Shown here: in pieces, positions 26,988 to 34,738 of the stretch
How the letters are laid out: each line of letters opens with the position of its first letter
Position numbering within the stretch: the stretch's first letter is position 1
Origin: Paenibacillus sp. OV219
Lineage (GTDB): Bacteria > Bacillota > Bacilli > Paenibacillales > Paenibacillaceae
Direction: 5' to 3'
Assembly: GCF_900110075.1 (NCBI RefSeq)
Contig: NZ_FOCJ01000005.1
Coordinates: 248,001-312,000 of the forward strand
DNA length: 64,000 nt
Notes under the pieces: model-generated
What the model saw: the letters and a program-made list of their open reading frames with translations, nothing else
Told to the model about the DNA's origin: nothing
Databases searched by the model: none
Translations under genes and position numbers: made by a program

Positions 26988-28184
26988 GTTTGCTTTTAGC
27001 GATCGATGCGATTTCTTCTTCAGCGGTGCTTCCGCTTTCTTGTTGTTATTTATCTTGCTTGTGAGCGCCGACTGCTGCTTCGGCATTGTCTTCGCTCGAG
27101 CCGTATTTTTTGTAACTGTTTTCTTCATATCTGTTATCTTGGTATTTGTTAACTTGGTATCTGTTTTCTTAGCAGCCGATCTCATAACTTCTGAATCCTT
27201 GATATCTGCATCCTTGTTATCTGTATCTTTGATATCCTTATTCTTGGTATCTGTCTGCTTGGTATCTGTATTCACGGTTTCTGTATTCAAGTTATCTATA
27301 TTCATAGTATCTGGATCCAAAATATCTTCATTCAACGCATCCGTATTCCTTGCATCTGTTTTCTTTAGATCATTTTTCTTTGCATTTGTTTTCTTGTTAT
27401 CCATTTTCTTTGCATTTGTTTTCTTAGCAACAACCTTCTTATCAACCTTCTTCTTCGTTTGCTGGCGTATAATCGGCTGCATATGATCCAGATAGAATAG
27501 CCGCTCCTTATTCTCCTTCGCCGCGCTTGTCTCTCTAAGCTCTGTAATCACATCTGGCTCTTCGAATTTCTCCGAATCGTTGATCTGCTGCAGCTCCGCT
27601 TGCGTAATTGGCTGCTTCACAACGAGCAGATGCATCATCATCTGATTTGCTACATTAAGCTGCGATTGCCGAAGCAGCGACAGCTCCTGCTGATCGAAGC
27701 CGCTATTGTAAGCTGGAAAATAAAAAAACTCCATGCGTATCAGACGAAAATCTATCAGCGGCTGCTCATTCTCGGCTTCAATCTCAGGTGCGGACCACGA
27801 CATATTTTGTGAAATGATATACTCATCCTCGTTCAAAATACGATCAGGACTCGTTGTCCAATAGCGTGGTGAATGCTCATTGAATAGCTGCTTAAATTGA
27901 GGATTTACCATATGATTGCTTACATGTGCATAAGGAACCACCATGCAGATTATCGTTTTGTGACGGCAGACGCGGTACAGCTCTTTCATCACTTCCATCA
28001 AGTTATCTGCATATTCCAAGCTATGCGAAGCCATGACGAAAGAAACCGAATGGTCCTTCATCGGCAGCCGCTCATTGAAATCATGCACAAGATCGACCCC
28101 AGGATACGCAATCCTGTCGATTCCGTAACTGTCGTGGAATTTATGGGCTCCGCAGCCCAAATCGATTCTCATGCCAATTCCCAC
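26970..28184 (-). CDS. Methyltransferase-domain protein with long pentad-repeat tail
   Basis: Residues 1-130 are a small Rossmann methyltransferase-like domain: RIDLGCGAHKFHDSYGID, then VDLVHDFNERLPMKDHSVSFVMASHSLEYADN and LYRVCRHKTIICMVVPY. A linker leads to a tail of about 150 residues dominated by Lys, Asp, Asn and Thr. That tail has a five-residue period for about 21 units (for example NTDAL-NEDIL-DPDTM-NIDNL) and a basic end (LKKKSHRSLKANNTRSV). The tail is unlike the domain and probably disordered. The start is GTG; an ATG four codons later is equally possible. The gene overlaps the adjacent hairpin terminator. The function of the tail is unknown. Confidence 0.8.
   Translation of the reverse strand: MGIGMRIDLGCGAHKFHDSYGIDRIAYPGVDLVHDFNERLPMKDHSVSFVMASHSLEYADNLMEVMKELYRVCRHKTIICMVVPYAHVSNHMVNPQFKQLFNEHSPRYWTTSPDRILNEDEYIISQNMSWSAPEIEAENEQPLIDFRLIRMEFFYFPAYNSGFDQQELSLLRQSQLNVANQMMMHLLVVKQPITQAELQQINDSEKFEEPDVITELRETSAAKENKERLFYLDHMQPIIRQQTKKKVDKKVVAKKTNAKKMDNKKTNAKKNDLKKTDARNTDALNEDILDPDTMNIDNLNTETVNTDTKQTDTKNKDIKDTDNKDADIKDSEVMRSAAKKTDTKLTNTKITDMKKTVTKNTARAKTMPKQQSALTSKINNNKKAEAPLKKKSHRSLKANNTRSV
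27105..27445 (-). repeat. Degenerate 15-base tandem repeat inside methyltransferase gene
   Basis: The coding DNA for the pentad tail is itself a degenerate tandem array of 15-base units, seen on the plus strand as recurring TTGGTATCTGT or TTCTTTGCATTTGTT blocks. Units retain a common core (ATCTGT at fixed phase) and no frame is broken. Such arrays can expand or contract in multiples of five codons. Confidence 0.75.
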
Positions 28185-28253
28185 TTTCTCATTCCTGTTA
28201 CTATTAAGCTATTCATCTCGCAATCTAGTGGACTATGTGTTTGTTCGCTAGCA

Positions 28254-28282
28254 TTGACCTATCTTCATATTCGTGGTACGAT
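28254..28282 (+). promoter_or_regulatory. Sigma-A promoter of tRNA-Asp
   Basis: TTGACC and TACGAT are separated by 17 bases. The -10 box ends 33 bases before the mature tRNA 5' end. A small CTGTGCT/AGCACAG hairpin lies between them. Confidence 0.7.
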
Positions 28283-28315
28283 ACATCCTGTGCTTAAGAG
28301 CACAGCTTGAAATGC

Positions 28316-28392
28316 GGAGCCGTGGTGTAGTGGCCCAACATGCCTGCCTGTCACGCAGGAGACCGCGGGTTCGAATCCCGTCGGCTCCGCCA
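28316..28392 (+). tRNA. tRNA-Asp (GTC)
   Basis: A full cloverleaf: acceptor GGAGCCG pairs with CGGCTCC, the anticodon stem CCTGC/GCAGG encloses the anticodon GTC, and the T arm is GCGGG-TTCGAAT-CCCGT. The discriminator base is G and CCA is encoded. It has its own promoter and a downstream intrinsic terminator, so it is a single-gene transcript. Confidence 0.97.
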
Positions 28393-28437
28393 TTCCTTTT
28401 CAGATCTAACAGTTCTGAACCTAAATGAACGAACGCC

Positions 28438-28465
28438 AAAGAGCAGCGCTGCTGCTCTTTTTTTT
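28438..28465 (+). terminator. Intrinsic terminator after tRNA-Asp
   Basis: AAAGAGCAGC pairs with GCTGCTCTTT around a three-base loop and is followed by a T run. It lies 45 bases past the tRNA. Confidence 0.9.
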
Positions 28466-28476
28466 GTCTATTTTCA

Positions 28477-29088
28477 TTACTCCTGTGCGGGTTGATCGAT
28501 AAACTGATGCGTTCGCAGCAATGTGAACTGCCTCGCCAGATAGGCAGGTGAATACGGCATATCATGCCTGATCCAAGATACGATCGTGCCAATTAAGGCA
28601 GAGGAACCGTACCAGATGGCGATATCCTTCTGAATGCCCGCCTTCGCAATGGAAGAATTCGGCCCTTCCTGATCCACTCTAGCTGCTACCGATTCCGTTA
28701 ACATGTTCAATAACCGCTCCGTAAAGATCGGCGTTCGCCTCGTACCCAATACCACTTTGTAAAACTTCTTATTCGCCGCAATATGCTCGAGCAAGCTGAT
28801 GAACTTATGCGAATCCGCATCCTCCGCGCTCCGTTTTTCGACGAGCGATTTATCGATCGCTTCTTTAATTTCTTCAATCATATCGTCCGCCATCTTCTCA
28901 AGCATATCGGGAATGTCGCGGTAATGTAGATAGAATGTGACACGATTAATGGTCGCCTTCTCTGCGATTTTGTTGACGGATATTTTCTCCATTTCCATCT
29001 CCTGCAGCAGATCGATCAGCGCATCCTTGAGGAGCTGACGTGTCCGTACTATTCGTGGATCTGTCCGTGGCTTCGTAGGTTCAGTCAT
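28477..29088 (-). CDS. TetR/AcrR family transcriptional regulator
   Basis: Helix-turn-helix repressor, 203 residues from an ATG with AAGGAA six bases upstream. The DNA-binding domain reads RIVRTRQLLKDALIDLL then EKISVNKIAEKATINRVTFYLHYRD (about residues 36-60), the standard TetR motif. The C-terminal half has the layout of the C_8-type ligand domain (helix with FTERLLNMLTES and a late IVSWIRHDMP), as in DhaS-like regulators. The ligand and target are unknown. There is no divergent partner gene within 300 bases on the other strand, only a short open frame. Confidence 0.9.
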   Translation of the reverse strand: MTEPTKPRTDPRIVRTRQLLKDALIDLLQEMEMEKISVNKIAEKATINRVTFYLHYRDIPDMLEKMADDMIEEIKEAIDKSLVEKRSAEDADSHKFISLLEHIAANKKFYKVVLGTRRTPIFTERLLNMLTESVAARVDQEGPNSSIAKAGIQKDIAIWYGSSALIGTIVSWIRHDMPYSPAYLARQFTLLRTHQFIDQPAQE

Positions 29089-29191
29089 AACCAATTCCTT
29101 CCCTAGTCGTGGAACTATGACGATTATCTAATTCATACAATGTTTATTATCTTACACATTGTTAATTAAGTATATTACTATTTCGGAGAAG

Positions 29192-29322
29192 ATGGAGCAA
29201 GTAGACCACTACGAGGAGAGATATCAGTTGAAATCAGTTCCGTCCTCTGAATCAAACCGTCGTGAGCGCTGCGCAAACACAATGAAGGGCTATTCCAGAG
29301 GTCATCAATAATGACATCGGGA
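29192..29322 (+). other. Short unassigned ORF with overlapping terminator-like hairpin
   Basis: In the roughly 315-base gap upstream of tetR, an ATG at 29192 opens 39 codons ending at 29311 (MEQVDHYEERYQLK at the start). GGAG is only three bases before the ATG. Its end overlaps a long imperfect hairpin (29284-29322; AAGGGCTAT arms, TTTTCTC tail), which looks like a rightward terminator. It may be a small gene, an sRNA, or only a stray terminator. Nothing else is seen in the gap. Confidence 0.25.
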
Positions 29323-29405
29323 TAGCCCTTTTCTCCTCACAATTAACAACCGACACCCGCAGAATCGGAATTCCCGCCTCCATATATCGAATAGACGAAT
29401 AACAC

Positions 29406-29624
29406 TTACATTTCGAGCTCGTCGTTGATCACCACAATAGTGGACGTGTCATTGAAGCTATTCAAGATCAACCAAATACTACAGAAGAGCATCACGGATC
29501 CTGCCTCTGCCAAGATGATTTTGACGAAGATCAGATCGCCTAAGGTAAAAGTCCATAGATACATCCCGATTCCGAGCGCAAAAAGCCCAAGCGTCCTTAT
29601 GAATCTCCACCTGAACAGGTTCAC
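29406..29624 (-). CDS. Small membrane protein, unknown function
   Basis: From the GTG preceded by AAGGAGG (eight bases), the protein has 72 residues and two likely membrane helices: TLGLFALGIGMYLWTFTL and VKIILAEAGSVMLFCSIWLIL. A short acidic C-terminal tail (VVINDELEM) follows. An upstream in-frame GTG would place the ribosome binding site inside the gene and is rejected. It is probably anchored in the cell membrane with both ends on one side. No family was recognised and no neighbour suggests a role. Confidence 0.65.
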   Translation of the reverse strand: MNLFRWRFIRTLGLFALGIGMYLWTFTLGDLIFVKIILAEAGSVMLFCSIWLILNSFNDTSTIVVINDELEM

Positions 29625-29748
29625 GGCATACGCCTCCTTCACTGCAGTTCCATCGCATCTTCAGCATAACGAATCCATCTAAACGAAATGTAAACCAGGT
29701 ATTAATTTTATCTTAACTGATAACCGGTAGGTATGGTGTGAACAATTA

Positions 29749-29775
29749 AAAACCCGCCATTTGTTGGCGGGTTTT
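29749..29775. terminator. Bidirectional intrinsic terminator
   Basis: AAAACCCGCC pairs with GGCGGGTTTT with T tracts on both strands. It lies 17 bases past the stop of the leftward sugar isomerase gene. Confidence 0.88.
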
Positions 29776-29791
29776 TGGGTAAAGCTGAAGC

Positions 29792-30568
29792 TTACAACAA
29801 CAAGCCTTTTTCTTTCAAATTCAAGTAACTCACAGTTGCCGTTTCTAGACCAGACAAATTGCGTAGCTGATCCTGCTCGACTGTCATCCACTCGACACCA
29901 CCGATTTCTTGCGCTGCTTCGATGGATTCTTTTATCTGTACAACACCGGTTCCGACTGCCGTCCATTTGCCAATCTCATCTGTACCGTAGACATCCTTCA
30001 AGTGAATCGCTGGCACACGGCCTGCCATCTTGCGGAGGATATGCGCCGGCTCTGCGCCGCCAAGCGTAATCCAAGCGACATCGAGTCTAAAGTACAGATT
30101 TCGCGGATCGGTATGCTCTGCCAAAATATCGAGCGCGTACAGACCATTGAATGTCTTCTGGAACTCATGCGCGTGGTTGTGGTAGCAGAAACGCAGACCT
30201 TCAGCAGTGAAACGCGCGCCTGCTGCATTATACAGCTCAGCGTCGAGCAGCAGTTGATCCCGTGACTCGGCAACTTCCCACCAGTAAGTTACATCTTTCG
30301 TTTGCAGCGCATGGGCTTCACGAATGACATTATCCAGCAGCTTCTGATCGCGAAGCTGTTCCTTGTTCACGCTGTGCGTTGCGATTTGAAGTCCCAGTCC
30401 GTGGAACCGTGCAACGTTCGCCTTCACATCCCCATTCAGCAGCTCTGAGCCGCCTTCAATGCCTTCATAGCCGATTGCAGCTACACGCTCCATCGTACCC
30501 CAGAAATCCTGCTTCGCTTCTTCATGAACAATACCGATTAATCCGAGCTTTGGTCTAGTCATCGTCAA
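29792..30568 (-). CDS. Sugar phosphate isomerase/epimerase family protein
   Basis: TIM-barrel protein of the AP-endonuclease-2 fold, 258 residues. Likely metal ligands lie in GIEGGSE, FCYHNHAHEF (about 127-136), the acid in FRLDVAWITLGG, and VPAIHLKDVYG. This layout is shared by IolE/IolI- and xylose-isomerase-like sugar enzymes. It starts ten bases after the Gfo/Idh/MocA stop, so the two form an operon typical of inositol or rare-sugar use. The TTG has AGGAG seven bases upstream; an ATG two codons later is the alternative. The substrate is unknown. Confidence 0.88.
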   Translation of the reverse strand: MTMTRPKLGLIGIVHEEAKQDFWGTMERVAAIGYEGIEGGSELLNGDVKANVARFHGLGLQIATHSVNKEQLRDQKLLDNVIREAHALQTKDVTYWWEVAESRDQLLLDAELYNAAGARFTAEGLRFCYHNHAHEFQKTFNGLYALDILAEHTDPRNLYFRLDVAWITLGGAEPAHILRKMAGRVPAIHLKDVYGTDEIGKWTAVGTGVVQIKESIEAAQEIGGVEWMTVEQDQLRNLSGLETATVSYLNLKEKGLLL

Positions 30569-30578
30569 TTACACGCTC

Positions 30579-31628
30579 CTATTTGGCAAATTGGCCGTTC
30601 TCAAGCATGGTAATGAAAGGGCTGTCTGTCACATCGGCTAGCGGCAGCATGACGCGCGCATTCCGGCGTACCGACTCATACACGGCGAAAATAATTTCTG
30701 AAGCGCGAAGCGCCTTGCGATGCGAAGCTTCCGGCTCCTCACCAGATTGCAGACTGTCGATCGTCTGGCTGACATATCCAATCATTTGATCTGACATGGA
30801 AGACAGCTCCATCTCCGGTTTCCAAGACGGATCAGCATAGTTCACGCCTCTGACGATTTGGCCATCCCACATCACTTCGATGAAGCCTTCTGAGCCAATT
30901 ACGCGAACACCTGCCCAGATCTTCGACACGTCGCCATCCGGTTCCCATGTATCGATGGCACCAGAATAGAGGTTTGCTTGAACGCCATTGGCAAAAACAA
31001 CCTGACCAGACGCGCCGCACTCAGACGGTACGTTGAACCAGTTGTAAATCTCCGTTGTATCAACAGCGCCGAGTGCCGATTTGGCCGATGTCTCGTTCAT
31101 ATAACTGATTGCTTGATCGAATGTATGAATACCGCAGTCCAGTAAATTTGGCGGCGAATATAGATCCATGCGAATAACTTGACCGATACGGCCTTCCCCA
31201 ATGAGTCGGCGTACCGTTTGGTTGCCTTTGGCAAAGCGGCGCTGCAACGAGAATGTCAGCTGACAGCCTGTCTCTTCCGCGATACGGCTCATCTCCTGGC
31301 ACTCGCCCCAAGTGGCCGACATTGGCTTCTCGCAGAGAACAGCCTTTGCGCCTGCTTCTGCACAATCCCGGAAAACGGGCAGATGAAGCGGTGTCCAAAG
31401 ACAAATCAGAACGACGTCCGGCTTCTCCTTAGCAAGCATTTCCTTGTGATCTGTATAAATGTTAGCTTGGAATCCAAATTCCGTACTCAATGTTTCTGCA
31501 GAAGCTGCTGAGATATCCGATAAGGCAACAACCTCAAGTCTGCTGTCGGCTTTAATGCCGATGGCGTGCTCATGCGCACGTTTCCCACAGCCGATAAAAG
31601 CGACTCGATAGATAGATGAATTGCTCAC
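30579..31628 (-). CDS. Gfo/Idh/MocA family oxidoreductase
   Basis: NAD(P)-dependent sugar dehydrogenase-like protein, 349 residues. The N-terminal dinucleotide site is VAFIGCGKRAHEHA (residues 9-22). The catalytic EKPMS motif is in VLCEKPMSATW (about 98-103), and the active-site histidine region is LLDCGIHTFDQAI. It heads a two-gene operon with a sugar isomerase. A good promoter and a LacI-type palindrome lie just upstream, so the pair is probably repressed until its sugar appears. The substrate cannot be told. Confidence 0.92.
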   Translation of the reverse strand: MSNSSIYRVAFIGCGKRAHEHAIGIKADSRLEVVALSDISAASAETLSTEFGFQANIYTDHKEMLAKEKPDVVLICLWTPLHLPVFRDCAEAGAKAVLCEKPMSATWGECQEMSRIAEETGCQLTFSLQRRFAKGNQTVRRLIGEGRIGQVIRMDLYSPPNLLDCGIHTFDQAISYMNETSAKSALGAVDTTEIYNWFNVPSECGASGQVVFANGVQANLYSGAIDTWEPDGDVSKIWAGVRVIGSEGFIEVMWDGQIVRGVNYADPSWKPEMELSSMSDQMIGYVSQTIDSLQSGEEPEASHRKALRASEIIFAVYESVRRNARVMLPLADVTDSPFITMLENGQFAK

Positions 31629-31672
31629 TTCAATAATCCTCTCCTAAATCTGGATTTACTGGAACCAACCAA

Positions 31673-31725
31673 TTGAAACGTTTCAACATCTCTACTAGAA
31701 TACTCAATTATTATAGCGCTTTCAA
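31673..31725 (-). promoter_or_regulatory. Promoter with LacI-type operator for the sugar operon
   Basis: On the minus strand TTGAAA (31725-31720) and TATTCT (31702-31697) have a 17-base spacer. About ten bases past the -10 box lies a perfect palindrome, TTGAAACGTTTCAA (31686-31673), of the form bound by LacI-family repressors. It sits 45 bases before the oxidoreductase start. No LacI gene is in the window. Confidence 0.75.
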
Positions 31726-31768
31726 TACATGAATTGAGATTTGACAAAACTAGACAAACTACGATAGA

Positions 31769-31802
31769 AAAACCCGCTGCACCAATCGGTGCAGCGGGTT
31801 TT
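31769..31802. terminator. Intrinsic terminator after the thi operon remnant
   Basis: AAAACCCGCTGCACC pairs fully with its complement around a four-base loop, with TTTTC on both sides. It ends the leftward thi transcript 13 bases after the remnant permease stop. Confidence 0.9.
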
Positions 31803-31814
31803 CTTCGTCTCCAT

Positions 31815-32157
31815 CTACGTTATTTGGCCTATGGCTTTGATCCATCTAGGCAGCTTCACAAGAAGCAATTGAAGCAAGAGCACGCTGACCGCACCTACTA
31901 GAATCGCATTCGATAGCAGCGTTCCCCAGAAGCCAGGCAGCGATGCAAGGTTAGAAGGCAGTGCAATCTACGACGAATACCGTATTAATAAAAGAAGTCG
32001 TTGCTATCGGAGTCATGCCGATCATCGCTGCAATGAATAGCGGATCCAGCCATACATTCGATACAAACACATGCTGAAGACCGAGCAATAAACCTTGGAT
32101 TTTGCCGACTTGCTGCTCGACTTCAAGCTTGCTCTCTTCGGGATCTGCTGTCATCAC
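31815..32157 (-). pseudogene. NCS2 (uracil/xanthine-type) permease remnant, internal deletion
   Basis: The 5' part encodes a normal NCS2 beginning: KIQGLLLGLQHVFVSN then WLDPLFIAAMIGM and INTVFVV. It then leaves frame at about 31970 and hits a stop at 31951. In another frame the DNA continues with LPGFWGTLLSNAILVGAV and LLQLLLVKLPRWIKAIG, the expected end of such a permease. Most of the twelve-helix middle is therefore deleted and the join is out of frame. Its start overlaps the thiE stop (GTGATG), so it was translationally coupled to the thiamine operon and may once have imported a thiamine precursor such as hydroxymethylpyrimidine (inference). Confidence 0.75.
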
Positions 32158-32855
32158 TGCTCACCTGCTCGCAAGTTATAGCCGCTAGTCCCCCGTACAG
32201 ATTGGACAGCATGCAGCAGCTCTCGCGCAGCTCCAGTCGGATCCTCCGCATGTGAGATCGCGGTGATGAAGGAAACGCCGTCTGCTCCAGCGCGGATTAC
32301 CTCTCCCGCATTCGCAGCCGTTATGCCGCCGATGCCGACAATTGGAATGCGGATATCACTGCCTTGCATCTCAGCAAGCACCAGCAGCCCTGAAGCAGCC
32401 TTGGCATCTTCCTTCGTTTGCGTCGTGAACAATGGACCGACGCCAATATAATCAGCGCCAGATCGAATGGCAGCTTCCGCCTCTGCAACGTTATAAGCCG
32501 ACACACCGAGCAGCTTACCGCCGATTCTCTCACGAACCGCTGCTGCGCCTTCGTCCTCCTGCCCGACATGTACGCCATCCGCGTCTATCGTAATAGCCAA
32601 TTCCACGTCATCATTCACGATAAAAGGAACACCATGCCACCGGCACAGCTCACGCATCCGAGAAGCTATCTCCACCTTTGCCTCGCCCTTCAGCGCACCT
32701 GTTCCTTTCTCACGGAATTGGAACAGCGTAATGCCGCCTTCGATGGCTTCTTCCAGTACAAGTAGCGGATCTTTCAAACAATTGTTGCTGCCCATTATGA
32801 AATACACCTGCAGCGCCTCTCGGATCGCCGCATCGTGCCATGTATGTTCATTCAT
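32154..32855 (-). CDS. thiE: Thiamine phosphate synthase
   Basis: Couples hydroxymethylpyrimidine diphosphate with thiazole phosphate to give thiamine phosphate. The 233-residue TIM barrel shows QFREKGTG for the pyrimidine-binding Lys, NDDVELAITIDADGVHVGQED for the Mg-pyrophosphate site, and YIGVGPLFTTQTKEDA, PIVGIGGI and GADGVSFITAIS. All are diagnostic of ThiE. Its start overlaps the thiD stop by four bases, and its own stop overlaps the remnant permease start. It is third in the thiMDE operon under TPP riboswitch control. Confidence 0.96.
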   Translation of the reverse strand: MNEHTWHDAAIREALQVYFIMGSNNCLKDPLLVLEEAIEGGITLFQFREKGTGALKGEAKVEIASRMRELCRWHGVPFIVNDDVELAITIDADGVHVGQEDEGAAAVRERIGGKLLGVSAYNVAEAEAAIRSGADYIGVGPLFTTQTKEDAKAASGLLVLAEMQGSDIRIPIVGIGGITAANAGEVIRAGADGVSFITAISHAEDPTGAARELLHAVQSVRGTSGYNLRAGEQ

Positions 32856-33664
32856 CTGTTATTCCTTCTCTCCCGGTAAGCCCAATGATTCGTTGGACCA
32901 TGTCCATGTCCGAGATGCAGCGTATCTTCAATTGCCGCTTGGATGAATGCTTTGGCAACCGGTACAGCATCGAGAACCGATTGGCCCTTCGCAAGCTCCG
33001 CGGTGATTGCTGCTGCGAAAGTGCACCCTGTCCCGTGCGTGTGCCGCGTCGCCTTGCGGTCGCTGCGGAATTCGTAGAAATCGCGGCCATCATAGAGCAG
33101 ATCGACAATTTCATCTGCTTCGGCCGGATCATGCCCGCCTTTCATCACTACATGCTTCGCGCCATAAGCCACTAGCTTCTTAGCTGCTTCCTTGCGGTCC
33201 TCAAGAGAGATAATCTGCATATCTGTGAGAAGCTCCGCCTCTGGAATATTCGGAGTGACCACATATGCAAGCGGCAATAGCGATTGCTTCAAGGCGCGAA
33301 TCGACTCTTTAAGCAGCAGCGCCGCGCCGCCTTTGGCGATCATAACGGGATCGACGACGACTTTCTCCCATTTATACTGCTGCAGCTTCTCAGCTACACA
33401 GATGATGATGTCGCTGGAGAAGAGCATTCCTGTCTTCACGGCATCTGCTCCGATATCTTCACCAATGGCATCAATCTGTTTCGCCACGGCCTCAGTCGAC
33501 ATCGGATAAATCCCTTGCACGCCAAGCGTATTCTGTGCGGTCACGGCTGTAATCGCCGACATGCCGAATGCGCGCAGCTCCTGGAACGTCTTGAGGTCGG
33601 CTTGAATGCCAGCGCCGCCTCCGCTATCTGACCCTGCTATTGTTAGAGCGCGTGCAATCGTCAT
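32852..33664 (-). CDS. thiD: Bifunctional hydroxymethylpyrimidine kinase/phosphomethylpyrimidine kinase
   Basis: Ribokinase-fold enzyme, 270 residues, phosphorylating HMP and then HMP phosphate. Visible motifs are [18 protein letters not shown] (about 9-26), [14 protein letters not shown], the Asn-rich [11 protein letters not shown] and the anion-hole signature [15 protein letters not shown] with the catalytic Asp region replaced in the usual GTGC context. Start and stop overlap its neighbours by four bases, so the three thi genes are translationally coupled. Length and motifs are normal for ThiD. Confidence 0.96.
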   Translation of the reverse strand: MTIARALTIAGSDSGGGAGIQADLKTFQELRAFGMSAITAVTAQNTLGVQGIYPMSTEAVAKQIDAIGEDIGADAVKTGMLFSSDIIICVAEKLQQYKWEKVVVDPVMIAKGGAALLLKESIRALKQSLLPLAYVVTPNIPEAELLTDMQIISLEDRKEAAKKLVAYGAKHVVMKGGHDPAEADEIVDLLYDGRDFYEFRSDRKATRHTHGTGCTFAAAITAELAKGQSVLDAVPVAKAFIQAAIEDTLHLGHGHGPTNHWAYRERRNNR

Positions 33665-34482
33665 ACGTTAACTCGCTCCACCTGACCAAGTCGTTCAATA
33701 TCATCAGCCGATACGAGGGCCAATTGATTCAAGAACTCAATCTGGAAGCTGCCTGGCCCTTGCTCCGCCGTCTTCGCTGCTGCGAGTTCCGCAGCTACAC
33801 TATACATAACAAGCGCTGCGACCGCTGCTTTCGCGAAATCAGCTTCGACCGCTGCGAATGCGCCAATCACCGAGGTGAGCAAGCAGCCCGTGCCAGTAAC
33901 ACGCGTTAGAATCACGTCGCCGCCACGAACGACGTAAGTGGATGTCCGATCAGCGACTACATCTTCTTTGCCAGTTATAACGACAACGGAGTTCAATTGC
34001 TCCGCCGCATGCTTCGCAAGCTCTAGCACATCGCCGTTTCCAACGCCTGCGTCCACGCCTTTAATGCTCCATTCACGACCGACCACATTAGCGATCTCCG
34101 CCGCATTACCGCGCACTATATCAACACGAAGCGTATTCATAAGATCTCTTGCCGTCTCTGTACGGTAAGCTGTCGCGCCTGCACCAACTGGATCAAACAC
34201 AACAGGAACTCCGTGTTCATTGGCGGAAGCGCCAGCTAACTTCATCGCCTCGATCTCTGTGTTGTTCAATGTGCCGATATTGAGCACGAGCGCGCCTGAG
34301 AACGAGGCAACATCAGCGACTTCTTCTTTGGCGTAAGCCATAATTGGCGACGCTCCAACCGCGAGCAGCCCATTTGCTGTGAAATTCGTAACAACCACAT
34401 TCGTAATGTTGTGAACGAGTGGATTCACTTGTTTCATTTTCGACCAAATCTGTACCACTTCTTGATTATTCATCTGACCCAC
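33661..34482 (-). CDS. thiM: Hydroxyethylthiazole kinase
   Basis: Salvage enzyme that phosphorylates 4-methyl-5-hydroxyethylthiazole. The 273 residues include [26 protein letters not shown] in two overlapping blocks (about 17-42), [20 protein letters not shown], and the catalytic [16 protein letters not shown]. First gene of the operon, directly downstream of a TPP riboswitch. With thiD and thiE but no thiC or thiG here, the operon represents salvage rather than complete synthesis. GAGGGAGATG precedes the start. Confidence 0.96.
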   Translation of the reverse strand: MGQMNNQEVVQIWSKMKQVNPLVHNITNVVVTNFTANGLLAVGASPIMAYAKEEVADVASFSGALVLNIGTLNNTEIEAMKLAGASANEHGVPVVFDPVGAGATAYRTETARDLMNTLRVDIVRGNAAEIANVVGREWSIKGVDAGVGNGDVLELAKHAAEQLNSVVVITGKEDVVADRTSTYVVRGGDVILTRVTGTGCLLTSVIGAFAAVEADFAKAAVAALVMYSVAAELAAAKTAEQGPGSFQIEFLNQLALVSADDIERLGQVERVNV

Positions 34483-34526
34483 ATCTCCCTCACATGATAT
34501 AGTTCAAGCATTAACATGCCTGAGCA

Positions 34527-34692
34527 ACAAAAAACGCCCCGTCCGCAACAAATTAGTCGCAGGCAGAGCGCATTAATTAACGCATGCTTTAGCTGTACCT
34601 TCCTACGATGGCATTACCCAACAGGTTAAACGGTCTACGACAGGTTAGCCGTACTCTCAGCCTGCATTCCGCAAGCTCCCGCGAGTATTCAA
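34527..34692 (-). promoter_or_regulatory. TPP riboswitch with intrinsic terminator
   Basis: Leader of thiM. On the minus strand the THI-box elements appear in order: a GGGAGC entry near 34680, GCTGAGAG near 34660, an ACCTGTTGGGTAATGCCA block near 34625-34608, and CGTAGGAAG near 34604-34596, closing the aptamer. About 30 bases on, a 15-pair stem with one mismatch (34570-34535) is followed by TTTTTT, giving transcription termination when thiamine pyrophosphate is bound. It should repress thiMDE and the permease remnant. Confidence 0.92.
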
Positions 34693-34700
34693 TTGTGACA

Positions 34701-34729
34701 AGTGTAGTCTACCTTTTCGTAAAATGCAA
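34701..34729 (-). promoter_or_regulatory. Promoter of the thi operon
   Basis: TTGCAT (34729-34724) and TACACT (34706-34701) are separated by 17 bases on the minus strand. They lie immediately upstream of the TPP aptamer, within ten bases of the kinase gene's stop. Confidence 0.7.
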
Positions 34730-34738
34730 CTACATTTT

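Noticed and set aside
26986..27486. Hydrophobic, valine/serine-rich open frame on the plus strand
   Set aside because: It is the antisense image of the pentad-repeat tail; the periodic composition keeps the opposite strand open. There is no ribosome binding site and the minus-strand protein is clearly real in its first half.
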